64,000 bases of DNA from Agromyces kandeliae. GTDB taxonomy: Bacteria; Actinomycetota; Actinomycetes; Actinomycetales; Microbacteriaceae. The first letter of the stretch is position 1. Each line of letters starts with the position of its first letter. Location of the stretch: contig NZ_WKJD01000004.1 in the NCBI RefSeq assembly GCF_009674665.1, positions 62,001 through 126,000 on the forward strand. Direction: 5' to 3'. The position numbers were made by a program, and so were the translations under genes. This document shows, in pieces, positions 44,139 to 52,774 of this stretch. Under the pieces are notes generated by a model that was not told the DNA's origin, did no database searches, and worked only from the letters and a program-made list of their open reading frames with translations.

Positions 44139-44821
44139 ACTGGCTGTGGTCGAACCTCGACCTCGTCGGCGAGCTCATGCTCGTCCACCTCGCGCTGTCG
44201 GTGCCGGCGATCATACTGAGCTTCGTGGTCTCGGTGCCGATCGGCTGGCTCGCCCACCGCTACCGGTGGTCGAGGGGCGTCCTCCTGTCGATCTGCGGGC
44301 TGCTCTACGCCATCCCGTCGCTCGCCCTGTTCATCGCCCTGCCGGCCTTCACCGGCCTCAGCCTGCGATCTCCGGTGAACCTCGTCATCGCACTCACGCT
44401 CTACGGCGTCGCGGTGATCGTGCGCACCTCGGCCGACGCGTTCGACTCCGTCGAGCGCGACATCCGGCAGTCGGCGACGGCGGTGGGCTATTCCGCGGCC
44501 GGGCGGTTCTGGGGGGTCGAGCTGCCCCTCGCAGGGCCGGTGCTCCTCTCCGGCCTCCGCGTCGTCATCGTGAGCACCGTGAGCCTCGCGACGGTCGGTG
44601 CGGTGATCGGAGTGCCGAGCCTCGGGAGCCTCTTCACGGACGGATTCCAGCGCGGCATCCAGATCGAGATCATCACCGGGATCGTGGCGACGATCGTGCT
44701 CGCGCTCGGACTCGATGCGCTCAGCGTGCTGCTCGGTCGCCTCCTGATGCCGTGGACGCGCCGTGCGTCGAGCAACGGCCGGGTCCTGACGGCGCGCCGA
44801 GTCCGGGAGGAGACCGCATGA
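44135..44821 (+). CDS. opuCB: OpuC-like permease, first subunit
   Basis: A 228-residue membrane permease with about five to six helices. The binding-protein-dependent transport block is DSVERDIRQSATAVGYSAAGRF, matching the EAA loop that docks the ATPase. GTG start overlaps the ATPase stop and the TGA overlaps the next ATG (ATGA). It forms the channel with the second permease for quaternary-amine or similar osmolytes. The true substrate is not proven by sequence. Confidence 0.88.
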   Translation: MNWLWSNLDLVGELMLVHLALSVPAIILSFVVSVPIGWLAHRYRWSRGVLLSICGLLYAIPSLALFIALPAFTGLSLRSPVNLVIALTLYGVAVIVRTSADAFDSVERDIRQSATAVGYSAAGRFWGVELPLAGPVLLSGLRVVIVSTVSLATVGAVIGVPSLGSLFTDGFQRGIQIEIITGIVATIVLALGLDALSVLLGRLLMPWTRRASSNGRVLTARRVREETA

Positions 44822-45561
44822 ACCTCTTCCTCGACGCGTTCGCCTGGCTCGCCGACCCGGCGAACTGGACCGGTCCCGGGAGCATCCCGCAGCGGATCGC
44901 CGAGCACCTGTGGGTCTCGGCGCTCGTGCTCGTCATCGCGTCCGCCATCGCGCTGCCGCTCGGTGCCCTCGTCGGCCACACGGGGCGGGGTCGGGAGCCC
45001 GCGGTCATGGTCTCGGGCGGCCTCCGTGCGCTGCCGACGCTCGGCGTGCTCACGCTCTTCGGCATCTGGATCGGGATCGGCCTCGCCGCACCGGTGATCG
45101 CGCTCGTCATCCTCGCCATCCCGCCGCTGCTGGCCGGCGCGTACGCCGGCTTCGAGTCCGTCGATCGGCGCACCATCGACGCGGCCCGGGCGATGGGGAT
45201 GCGCGAACTCCAGGTGGTCGGGAAGGTCGAGCTCCCGCTGGGGATGCCGATCGTCGTGGGCGGCATCCGTTCAGCGACCCTCCAGATCATCGCGACCGCG
45301 ACCCTCGCGGCCTACATCGCCGACGAGGGCCTCGGCAGATTCATCTTCGCGGGGCTGAAGACCCGCGACTACGGCGAGATGCTGGGCGGGTCGATCCTCG
45401 TCATCCTCCTCGCGCTCGTCATCGACGGATGCTTCGCGCTCACGCAGCGCGTCGTCGTCCCGGCCGGCGTCCGAGCGACGCGGACCGCAGAGCTCCGTTC
45501 GGGACCGACCCGGTCGCGAACGATCGTGGGGCGACCCAACACCGAAGGGAACCAGGAATGA
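44818..45561 (+). CDS. opuCD: OpuC-like permease, second subunit
   Basis: A 247-residue permease with about five to six helices and the EAA loop RTIDAARAMGMRELQVVGKVELP. It starts with a short periplasm-facing segment (FAWLADPANWTGPGSIPQRI) typical of the OpuCD/YehY class. The ATG overlaps the preceding stop, and the TGA overlaps the ATG of the binding-protein gene, so all four genes are translationally linked. Confidence 0.88.
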   Translation: MNLFLDAFAWLADPANWTGPGSIPQRIAEHLWVSALVLVIASAIALPLGALVGHTGRGREPAVMVSGGLRALPTLGVLTLFGIWIGIGLAAPVIALVILAIPPLLAGAYAGFESVDRRTIDAARAMGMRELQVVGKVELPLGMPIVVGGIRSATLQIIATATLAAYIADEGLGRFIFAGLKTRDYGEMLGGSILVILLALVIDGCFALTQRVVVPAGVRATRTAELRSGPTRSRTIVGRPNTEGNQE

Positions 45562-46484
45562 TCACAGCAGGAAAAGGCCGGCTCGTTGCGCTCGCAGCGG
45601 TCGCGGTCGGGGCGACAGTGGCCCTGGCAGGGTGCGCATCGGGTGATCCGCTCGACAGCGGATCGGATGGCGGCGACGCGACGAGCGAGACCATCGTCGT
45701 CGGCTCGCAGGACTACTACTCCAACGAGATCATCGCCGAGATCTACGCCCAGGCGCTCGAGGAGAACGGCTACACGGTCGACCGGCAGTTCCGGATCGGC
45801 CAGCGCGAGGTCTACATCCCGGAGATCGAGTCGGGCGCGATCGACGTCTTCCCCGAGTACACGGGCAACCTCCTCCAGTACTACGTGCCCGACACCACCG
45901 CCACGACGAGCGACGACGTCTACGCGGAGCTCTCGACGTCGCTGCCCGACGGGCTCCGCGTGCTCGAGCAGTCGCCGGCGACCGACCAGGACTCGTACAA
46001 CGTCACCCGGACGTTCTCCGACGACAACGGGGTCACGAGCCTCGCCGACCTCAAGGACGTCTCGACGCCGATCACGCTCGGCGGCAACTCCGAACTGGAG
46101 ACGCGCCCGTACGGGCCCGAGGGGCTGCAGTCGGTGTACGGCGTCGAGGTGGCGTTCACCCCGATCGAGGACAGCGGCGGGCCGCTCACCCTCAAGGCGC
46201 TCGTCGACGACCAGGTGCAGATGGTGAACATCTACAGCGCCGACCCGAACATCGCCGCGAACGACCTCGTGACGCTCGAGGACCCGGAGGGCCTCTTCCT
46301 CGCCTCGAACGTCGTGCCGGTCGTGAGCGACAAGGTGAACGACGAGATCGCCGAGATCATCGACACGGTGAGCGCGGCGCTCACCGCCGAAGAGCTCGTC
46401 GCCCTCAACGCGTTGAGCGTCAACGAGCAGCAGTCCGCGGAGCAGATCGCGACCGACTGGCTCGCGGAGCAGTCGCTCTTCTAG
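45558..46484 (+). CDS. opuCC: OpuC/OsmF-like substrate-binding lipoprotein
   Basis: A 308-residue exported lipoprotein. The signal peptide ends in the lipobox LAGC (Cys26). The mature protein begins ETIVVGSQDYYSNEIIAEIYAQAL, then IPEIESGAIDVFPEYTGNLL, typical of the OsmF/OpuCC glycine-betaine and choline binding class, and ends in a helical QQSAEQIATDWLAEQ. It presents substrate to the two permeases. Its TAG stop overlaps the TAG of the convergent DedA gene in a shared CTAG. Confidence 0.9.
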   Translation: MITAGKGRLVALAAVAVGATVALAGCASGDPLDSGSDGGDATSETIVVGSQDYYSNEIIAEIYAQALEENGYTVDRQFRIGQREVYIPEIESGAIDVFPEYTGNLLQYYVPDTTATTSDDVYAELSTSLPDGLRVLEQSPATDQDSYNVTRTFSDDNGVTSLADLKDVSTPITLGGNSELETRPYGPEGLQSVYGVEVAFTPIEDSGGPLTLKALVDDQVQMVNIYSADPNIAANDLVTLEDPEGLFLASNVVPVVSDKVNDEIAEIIDTVSAALTAEELVALNALSVNEQQSAEQIATDWLAEQSLF

Positions 46485-47230
46485 GACGCGGGATCCTCGC
46501 GCGAGGGGTCGGCGGCTTCGGCCGCCGGCCCCTTCGTCGGGTCGGTCGGGGCGATGTGCGGGGGGATCGCGGGGTGCGCGGCCGACTCGGCGGCATCCGT
46601 CATGTGCCGCGCCTCGAGGCGGAGGAGGACCTTCTTGCCGAGCCAGGTGAGCACGAGGAAGAGGATGATGGCGCCGACGAAGAGGTATCCCGCCCAGTGG
46701 AGGTTCTCGCTCAGTTCGCGATAGCCGCCCGCCGCGGCCGAGCCGACGCCGACGTAGGCGAACGACCAGATGATGCACGCGGGCGTGGTCCATGCCATGA
46801 ACCGCCGATACGACATGTCGCTCATGCCCACCGTCAGCGGGACGAGCGAGTGCAGGACCGGCAGGAACCGGGAGATGAAGACGGCGGGGCCGCCGCGCCG
46901 CGCCAGGTACCGTTGCGCGCGGTGCCAGTTGTGCTCGCCGATGCGGCGGCCGAGGCGCGAATGCTGGATGTGCGGCCCGAACCAGCGGCCCAGCGCGAAT
47001 CCGATGCTCTCGCCGATCAGGGCGCCCACGATCACCGCGAGCGCGAGCGCGACGAACTCGACCGGACCCTCGACCCCGGTCGCCGCGACGATGACGATCG
47101 TGTCGCCCGGGACGATGAGGCCGATGAGCACGGACGTCTCGAGCATGATGCCGATGCCGGCGAGCAGCGTGCGGACGATCGGGTCGACGCTCTGCACCGT
47201 CTCGAGGATGCCGTCGAGCAGCTCGTTCAC
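46481..47230 (-). CDS. DedA-family membrane protein
   Basis: A 249-residue DedA/SNARE-associated integral membrane protein with four to five helices. Family motifs are GLIVPGDTIVIVAA, GESIGFALGRWFG and the FISRFLPVLHSLVPLTVGMSDM box with conserved Arg, and a re-entrant region. Homologues act as undecaprenyl-phosphate or phospholipid translocases and aid envelope integrity. The C-terminal 50 residues are Pro/Ala/Glu-rich and cytosolic. GTG start at 47230, 7 nt after a TAGGCT -10. It ends in a 4-nt overlap with the transporter operon. Confidence 0.9.
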   Translation of the reverse strand: MNELLDGILETVQSVDPIVRTLLAGIGIMLETSVLIGLIVPGDTIVIVAATGVEGPVEFVALALAVIVGALIGESIGFALGRWFGPHIQHSRLGRRIGEHNWHRAQRYLARRGGPAVFISRFLPVLHSLVPLTVGMSDMSYRRFMAWTTPACIIWSFAYVGVGSAAAGGYRELSENLHWAGYLFVGAIILFLVLTWLGKKVLLRLEARHMTDAAESAAHPAIPPHIAPTDPTKGPAAEAADPSREDPAS

Positions 47231-47237
47231 GATTCAG

Positions 47238-47243
47238 AGCCTA
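47238..47243 (-). promoter_or_regulatory. -10 box TAGGCT of the dedA-type gene
   Basis: On the minus strand TAGGCT ends 7 nt before the GTG at 47230, giving an almost leaderless transcript. Confidence 0.5.
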
Positions 47244-47264
47244 GGCGCTGGCGCCGTTCGGTGC

Positions 47265-48197
47265 TCAGGCGGCGATCGCGGCGAGTACGCACACGGGGAC
47301 TGCGACGATCGCCGTCGCGAGCAGCCACGTCGCGCTCCTCGCACGCGGGTCGAGGGGATGGAGGTCGGCCTCGAGTCGCGCGAGCCGGCGTTCGAGCACG
47401 CGTTCGTCGGAGGCGGCCGACGCGGTCGGCGAGTCATCGTACGCCGCCGACGCGCCGGAGCTGCCGACCCTGAGCAGTGCCGTGCGCAGCGGCTCGACGC
47501 CGACCCGCCGACGGGGTGCGTCGTCGGCGAGCATCTCGGTGAGCATCGCGACCGACCGCTCGGCGCGGTTCGCGATCGGGAACCAGGGGAGTGCCGCGTG
47601 CCAGGCGCGGAAGGCGAGCAGGACGAGGTGGTGGAGCTGGTCGAGGTGCGCGCGCTCGTGACCGACGACGGCGCGGAGCTCGGCCTCGTCGAGGAGCTCG
47701 ACGAGGCCGTCGGTGATGACGGTGGCCGTCCGCAGGCCGGGCACGCAGTAGGCGGCCGGGACCGGATGCGCGAGCACTCGCGCACCGGTCGACTCGCTGG
47801 CGGGGCTCGCGAGGAGGTCGATGAGCCGGTGCTGGCGTCGCCGGGCGCGCTCGGCGCGGACGGCCGTCGTCGCGAGGTTGAGCGCGAGGTGGACGGCGAG
47901 GCCCACCGCGAGCGTGAGGGCCGCGAGGTGCACGACGCCGAAGCCCTCGGGGATCGGACCGGCGGCGGCCATGGGGAGCAGCGCGTTCGCGGCGCCGGCC
48001 AGGGATCCGGCGGGCGATGCCCCGAACGCGAGCAGGGCGCCGATCATGGACAGGCCGCCGCCCAGCGCGATGCCCTGCCAGAGCACGAGCGCGGTCGCGG
48101 GGGAGCGCGCCGGCCACTCCGCGCGAGAGAGCGCGACGGGAACGGGCCACGCGAGCGCGAAGGCGAGGGCGCCGAGCGCCACGGCGGCGACGATCAC
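47265..48197 (-). CDS. M56-family membrane metalloprotease (BlaR1-like, no sensor domain)
   Basis: A 310-residue membrane protein of the BlaR1/MecR1 peptidase family. Hydrophobic segments at about 1-22, 38-60 and 88-112 precede a cytosolic zinc-protease domain with HERAH (His180-His184) in ELRAVVGHERAHLDQ, and one C-terminal helix (WLLATAIVAVPVCVLAAIAA) closes it. The extracellular penicillin-binding sensor domain of true BlaR1 is missing. It should cleave or inactivate the BlaI repressor encoded just upstream, on an unknown signal. The GTG at 48197 lies 1 nt after the blaI stop, so the pair is translationally coupled. Confidence 0.88.
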   Translation of the reverse strand: MIVAAVALGALAFALAWPVPVALSRAEWPARSPATALVLWQGIALGGGLSMIGALLAFGASPAGSLAGAANALLPMAAAGPIPEGFGVVHLAALTLAVGLAVHLALNLATTAVRAERARRRQHRLIDLLASPASESTGARVLAHPVPAAYCVPGLRTATVITDGLVELLDEAELRAVVGHERAHLDQLHHLVLLAFRAWHAALPWFPIANRAERSVAMLTEMLADDAPRRRVGVEPLRTALLRVGSSGASAAYDDSPTASAASDERVLERRLARLEADLHPLDPRARSATWLLATAIVAVPVCVLAAIAA

Positions 48198-48198
48198 G

Positions 48199-48570
48199 TC
48201 AGTGGCGGACCACGTCGTCGAGCAGGCGGCGCAGCGTGTTCGCCTCACCGGCGCTCACGGTTCCGACGAACCGCGCGAGCGCGGCATCTCGATCGGACGA
48301 GGCGGAGAGGACCTCGTGCATGAGCTCGGCGGTGTGCTCGGCGCGCGACAGGAGCGCCGAGTAGCGATGCGGGCGCGTGTCGCGGCTGCGCCCGACGAAC
48401 CCCTTGCGCTCGAGGCGCGAGAGGACGGTCAGCACCGTGGTCGTCGCCGGGGCGCGACCGGGGGCGGACGCCGACGCGAGCCGGTCGCGGACCTCGTTCG
48501 CCGTGAGCGCCGAATCGCCCATCCAGAGCTGTTCCATCACGGAGCGCTCCAGCTCGCCGAGACCTGCCAT
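48199..48570 (-). CDS. blaI: BlaI/MecI/CopY-family repressor
   Basis: A 123-residue winged-helix repressor: GELERSVMEQLWMGDSALTANEVRDRL (helix-turn-helix), ATTTVLTVLSRLERKGFV (recognition helix) and a dimerisation tail. Family repressors bind palindromes of TAC/GTA type and are removed by proteolysis from the partner M56 protease. Two TCTAC-N5-GTAGA palindromes lie in the intergenic region shared with cydA. The ATG at 48570 is preceded at 6 nt by TATCCT, a leaderless arrangement. Confidence 0.9.
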   Translation of the reverse strand: MAGLGELERSVMEQLWMGDSALTANEVRDRLASASAPGRAPATTTVLTVLSRLERKGFVGRSRDTRPHRYSALLSRAEHTAELMHEVLSASSDRDAALARFVGTVSAGEANTLRRLLDDVVRH

Positions 48571-48576
48571 ATCTCG

Positions 48577-48582
48577 AGGATA
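48577..48582 (-). promoter_or_regulatory. Leaderless -10 box TATCCT of blaI
   Basis: On the minus strand TATCCT ends 6 nt before the ATG of blaI. The upstream palindrome (48602-48618) covers the zone where the -35 contact would fall. Confidence 0.5.
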
Positions 48583-48601
48583 CCGCGCAAGGGCCCAACG
48601 G

Positions 48602-48641
48602 TTCTACGTCGTGTAGAAAACATGCTCTACTCTCTGTAGAA
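48602..48641. promoter_or_regulatory. Double BlaI-like operator between blaI and cydA
   Basis: TTCTAC-N5-GTAGAA (48602-48618, perfect) and CTCTAC-N5-GTAGAA (48625-48641) share the core TCTAC-N5-GTAGA and have centres 23 bp apart. A -10-like TACTCT (48628-48633) for cydA lies inside the second. BlaI-family repressors bind such palindromes, often in pairs, at shared divergent promoters. No terminator role is likely, because no gene ends here. Confidence 0.7.
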
Positions 48642-48681
48642 GTGTCGCGTCGACGATCGTTCCCATGAAAGGGGCCCCCGC

Positions 48682-50094
48682 GTGAACGAGTTGCTCGATC
48701 CGCTCCTGCTCGCCAGGTGGCAGTTCGGTCTCACCACGGTCTACCACTTCCTCTTCGTCCCGATCACGATCGGGCTCGCGACCTCGGCGGCGATCTTCCA
48801 GACCGCCTGGGTGCGCACCGGCAAGGTCGAGTACCTGCGGATCACGCGGTTCTTCGGCACGATCTTCCTCATCAACTTCGCCATGGGCGTCGTGACGGGC
48901 ATCGTGCAGGAGTTCCAGTTCGGCATGAACTGGTCGGAGTACTCGCGCTTCGTCGGCGACGTGTTCGGCGCCCCGCTCGCGCTCGAGGGCCTGCTCGCGT
49001 TCTTCCTCGAAGCCACGTTCATCGGCCTCTGGATCTTCGGCTGGAACCGGCTCCCGCAGAAGCTGCACCTGGCCACGATCTGGGCGACGGCGATCGGCAC
49101 CATCCTCTCGGCCTACTTCATCATCGCGGCCAACGCATTCATGCAGAACCCGGTCGGCTACGAGATGAACGCCGAGCGCGGCCGCGCCGAACTCGTCGAC
49201 ATCTGGGCGCTGCTGACCAACCCGGTCGCCCTCGCCGCGTTCCCGCACACCATCGCGGCCTGCTTCATGGTGAGCTCCGGCCTCATCATCAGCGCCGCCG
49301 CGTGGCACCTGGCACGCAACCAGCACCTCGACACGATGCGACCGGCGCTCAAGTTCGGCCTCTGGGGGATGCTCGTCGCCGGTGCGCTCACCACGTTCTT
49401 CGGCGACCAGCTCAGCCTCGCGATGGTCGCCACCCAGCCGATGAAGATGGCGGCGGCAGAGGCGACCTACGACACCGTGTGCGGGGCGGCCGCCTCGTTC
49501 TCGCTGTTCACGCTCGGCACGCCCGACGGCACGACCGAGCTCTTCTCGATCCGCGTGCCGTACCTCCTGTCGCTGCTGTCGACGCACTCGTTCGACGGGT
49601 GCGTCGAGGGCATCAACGACCTCCAGGCGCAGTACGCCGAGCTCTACGGCCCCGGCGACTACGCGCCCATCATCTGGGTCACGTACTGGGCGTTCCGCTG
49701 GATGATCGGCCTCGGCGTGCTGCACGTGCTGATCGCGCTCGTCGGGCTCTGGCTCACCCGCAAGGGCCGCATGCCGAAGCAGCGCTGGGTCTGGACGGTC
49801 GCCGTGTGGAGCTTCCCGCTCTCGCTCGCGGCGATGATCGTCGGCTGGGTGTTCACCGAGATGGGCCGCCAGCCGTGGATCGTGTTCAGCCTCCTGCCGA
49901 CCGAGTCGGCGGTCTCGCCCAACGTCACCGGCCTCGACGTGCTGATCTCGCTCGTCGCGTTCACGCTGATCTACGGCATCCTCGCCGTCGTCGAGGTGAA
50001 GCTCATCGTGCAGGCGGTGCGGAAGGGCCCGCCCGAGATCGCCCCGCCCGACCCGGAGACGGGCAAGGTCGAACACACCGCAACGGTCTACTAG
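48682..50094 (+). CDS. cydA: Cytochrome bd ubiquinol/menaquinol oxidase subunit I
   Basis: A 470-residue membrane protein with about nine helices carrying haems b558, b595 and d. It oxidises menaquinol and reduces oxygen with high affinity. ARWQFGLTTVYHFLFVPITIGL carries the first haem His. Also present are the GRQPWIV motif, AAWHLARNQH, and the Q-loop region of the short type between helices VI and VII (no CydAqau-type insert). GTG start after AAAGGGGCCC. It is first in cydABDC and divergent from blaI. Confidence 0.96.
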   Translation: MNELLDPLLLARWQFGLTTVYHFLFVPITIGLATSAAIFQTAWVRTGKVEYLRITRFFGTIFLINFAMGVVTGIVQEFQFGMNWSEYSRFVGDVFGAPLALEGLLAFFLEATFIGLWIFGWNRLPQKLHLATIWATAIGTILSAYFIIAANAFMQNPVGYEMNAERGRAELVDIWALLTNPVALAAFPHTIAACFMVSSGLIISAAAWHLARNQHLDTMRPALKFGLWGMLVAGALTTFFGDQLSLAMVATQPMKMAAAEATYDTVCGAAASFSLFTLGTPDGTTELFSIRVPYLLSLLSTHSFDGCVEGINDLQAQYAELYGPGDYAPIIWVTYWAFRWMIGLGVLHVLIALVGLWLTRKGRMPKQRWVWTVAVWSFPLSLAAMIVGWVFTEMGRQPWIVFSLLPTESAVSPNVTGLDVLISLVAFTLIYGILAVVEVKLIVQAVRKGPPEIAPPDPETGKVEHTATVY

Positions 50095-50106
50095 GAGGAC
50101 ACGGAC

Positions 50107-51111
50107 ATGGATCTCGCAGTGCTCTGGTTCTGGATCGTCGCGTTCCTCTTCGTCGGCTACTTCGTCCTCGACGGGTTCGACTTCGGCGTCGGGATGTCGC
50201 TGCCCTTCCTCGGGAGGGACGACACCGACCGCCGGGTCCTCATCAACACCATCGGGCCGGTCTGGGACCTCAACGAGACGTGGGTCATCGTCGCGGGCGC
50301 CGCCCTGTTCGCGGCGTTCCCCGAGTGGTACGCGACGCTCTTCTCGGGGTTCTACCTCGCGTTGCTGCTCATCCTGCTGGCGCTCATCGCACGCGGCGTG
50401 TCGTTCGAGTACCGCCACCAGCGGCCGGAAGCCGCATGGAAGCGGCGCTTCGACTGGATGATCATCGTGGGCTCGGCCGTGCCGGCGCTGCTGTGGGGCG
50501 TCGCGTTCGCGAACATCGTCCAGGGCGTGCCGCTCGACGCCGACCACAACTACACGGGCACGCTCTTCGACCTGCTGAACCCGTACGCGCTGCTCGGCGG
50601 ACTCACGACGCTGATGCTGTTCTTCACGCACGGCGTGGTGTTCGTCGCCCTGAAGACGGACGGCGACATCCGGCAGCGCGCGCGGCGCCTCGCGGCGCGA
50701 GCCGGTGCGATCACCGTCGTGGTCGCCGCGGCCTTCCTCGTCTGGACGGGATTCGCGTACGGCACGGCCTGGTTCTGGGGGCTCGCCGCCGTCGCCGCGC
50801 TCGCGCTCATCGGCTCGTGGCTGGCGAACGGTCGCGGTGCGGAGCGGGTCGCGTTCGCGCTCATGGCGGTGACGATCGGCGCGGCCGTCTTCGCTCTCTT
50901 CGCCGCGCTGTTCCCCGACGTCATGCCCGCATCGAACGATCCGGCGAACAGCCTGACGATCGCGAACGCCTCGAGCACGCCCTACACGCTGACGGTCATG
51001 AGCTGGACGGCGCTGATCTTCCTGCCGCTGATCCTCGCCTACCAGGGCTGGACCTACTGGGTCTTCCGCAAGCGCGTCACCCGGCAGACGATCGACGCCG
51101 CCGCGCACTGA
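50107..51111 (+). CDS. cydB: Cytochrome bd oxidase subunit II
   Basis: A 334-residue polytopic membrane protein (about eight helices) that stabilises the haem sites of CydA. Family features are MDLAVLWFWIVAFLFVGYFV, LDGFDFGVGMSLPFL, IGPVWDLNETWVIVAGAALFAAFP and SFEYRHQ. ATG with AGGAGGACACGG upstream; 12 bp after cydA. It probably has an internal translation dependence on cydA. Confidence 0.96.
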   Translation: MDLAVLWFWIVAFLFVGYFVLDGFDFGVGMSLPFLGRDDTDRRVLINTIGPVWDLNETWVIVAGAALFAAFPEWYATLFSGFYLALLLILLALIARGVSFEYRHQRPEAAWKRRFDWMIIVGSAVPALLWGVAFANIVQGVPLDADHNYTGTLFDLLNPYALLGGLTTLMLFFTHGVVFVALKTDGDIRQRARRLAARAGAITVVVAAAFLVWTGFAYGTAWFWGLAAVAALALIGSWLANGRGAERVAFALMAVTIGAAVFALFAALFPDVMPASNDPANSLTIANASSTPYTLTVMSWTALIFLPLILAYQGWTYWVFRKRVTRQTIDAAAH

Positions 51112-51112
51112 C

Positions 51113-52774
51113 GTGCGCCCGCTCGATCCCAGACTGCTCCGGCGTTCGCGCGCCGCCCGCGGCTTCATGGTCGCGGGCGGCGCGCTCGCGCTGCTCCAGG
51201 CGGGGGCCGCGGTCGCGTTCGCATGGGCCCTCGCCGCGCTCGTCGTCGGCCTGATCGAGGGGGATGTCCCGGGCGGAGCGAGCACGATCGTGGCCGTCAT
51301 GCTGGTCGCGGCATCCGTTCGGGCGCTCACGGGGTGGCTGTGGGAGTGGCTCGGGTCGGCCGGGGCCATGCGCGTCAAGGCCGAGCTGCGGGACGCCCTG
51401 CTCGGACGGCTCGAGGACCGCGCGGGCCGGCGGTCGGTCACGACTGCGCGGGCGGCGACGCTGCTCGGGCCCGGCCTGGACGCCCTCGACGAGTACTTCG
51501 GACGCTACCTCCCGCAACTCGTGCTGACGGCGGTCGCGACGCCGGTGCTCGTGGTCGCGGCGTGGACCGCGGACTGGGTCTCCGGACTGATCCTCGTGAT
51601 CGTCCTGCCCCTCATCCCGGTGTTCATGGCGCTCATCGGCATGGCGACCGAGGTCGTCCAGCGTCGGCAGTGGGACCGCCTGCAGGCCCTCTCCCGCGGC
51701 TTCCTCGAGGTGCTGGGCGGCCTGTCGACGCTCATGGTCTTCGGCCGCGCCGAACGGCAGTCGCGTCGCATCCGGACGGTCACCGACGAGTACCGCTCGA
51801 GCACCATGAAGGTGCTCCGGGTGACCTTCCTGTCGGGGTTCACGCTCGAGCTGGCCGGGAGCCTCTCGGTCGCGCTCGTCGCCGTCTCGATCGGGCTCCG
51901 CCTGGTCGCGGGGGACATGGCGTTCGCCCCGGGACTGTTCGTGCTGATCCTCGCACCCGACGTCTTCCTCCCGATCCGGAACGTCGGTGCCGCGTTCCAT
52001 TCCGCGACGGCCGGCCTCGAGGCGTCCCGCGAGGCGCTCGACCTGCTCGACGCGGACGAACCCCACGGCCCGGTGCGCGGCGATCGTGCCGAACGGACGG
52101 ATGCCGCGGCGTCCGGCTCCCACGATCCGATCACGGATGGTCTGCGCGGGGGCCTGCGGGTCCGCGACCTCGTCGTCCTCCGCGACGGGCAGCCGGTCAC
52201 CGCTCCGCTCGACCTCGACGCCGCGCGCGGCGAACTCGTGGCGCTGACGGGGGCGAGCGGGTCGGGGAAGTCGTCGCTGCTCGCCGCGATGCTCGGGTTC
52301 GCCGACCGCACCGGCGAGCTCGACCTCGACGGCGTCTCGCTCGGAGCTCGGACGCGCCGGCTCGTGGCCTGGTCCGGACAGGTGCCGCAGCTCGTGGAGG
52401 GCACGATCGCCGCGAACATCCGCCTCGGCTCCGAGGACGCCGACCCGGCGCTGCTGCTCCACGCGGCGGCGGTCGCCGGCGTCGACGTCGACCCGGGGCT
52501 GCGGCTCGGACCGGCCGGTGCGGGCCTCTCGGGCGGGCAGGCGCAGCGCGTCGCCGTCGCGCGTGCCGTGCACCGAGCGCTCGCGATCGACGCGCCGCTC
52601 GTCCTCCTCGACGAACCCACGTCGGCCCTCGACGTCGACCGGGAACGGGCGATGGCGGTCGCGCTCCGTGATCTCGCGCGCTCCGGTCGGATCGTGCTCG
52701 TCGCGACCCATCGCGGCGGCCTCGCCGATGCCGCCGACCGCGTCATCCCGATCCGGGAGGCGATCCGTGCCTGA
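51113..52774 (+). CDS. cydD: CydD subunit of the thiol/haem ABC exporter
   Basis: A 553-residue ABC half-transporter (six-helix membrane domain, then ATPase). Walker A LTGASGSGKSSLLAAML, signature GLSGGQAQRVAVARAV, Walker B LVLLDEPTSALD and H-loop VATHRGG. With CydC it is needed to assemble cytochrome bd, by exporting cysteine/glutathione or moving haem. GTG start 1 bp after cydB. The stop is inside the start of cydC (8-nt overlap). Confidence 0.94.
   Translation: MRPLDPRLLRRSRAARGFMVAGGALALLQAGAAVAFAWALAALVVGLIEGDVPGGASTIVAVMLVAASVRALTGWLWEWLGSAGAMRVKAELRDALLGRLEDRAGRRSVTTARAATLLGPGLDALDEYFGRYLPQLVLTAVATPVLVVAAWTADWVSGLILVIVLPLIPVFMALIGMATEVVQRRQWDRLQALSRGFLEVLGGLSTLMVFGRAERQSRRIRTVTDEYRSSTMKVLRVTFLSGFTLELAGSLSVALVAVSIGLRLVAGDMAFAPGLFVLILAPDVFLPIRNVGAAFHSATAGLEASREALDLLDADEPHGPVRGDRAERTDAAASGSHDPITDGLRGGLRVRDLVVLRDGQPVTAPLDLDAARGELVALTGASGSGKSSLLAAMLGFADRTGELDLDGVSLGARTRRLVAWSGQVPQLVEGTIAANIRLGSEDADPALLLHAAAVAGVDVDPGLRLGPAGAGLSGGQAQRVAVARAVHRALAIDAPLVLLDEPTSALDVDRERAMAVALRDLARSGRIVLVATHRGGLADAADRVIPIREAIRA

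Noticed and set aside
48602-48641. The two palindromes before cydA as terminators
   Set aside because: No gene ends at this place, the arms are only 5-6 bp, and they lie at two divergent promoters, so operators explain them better.
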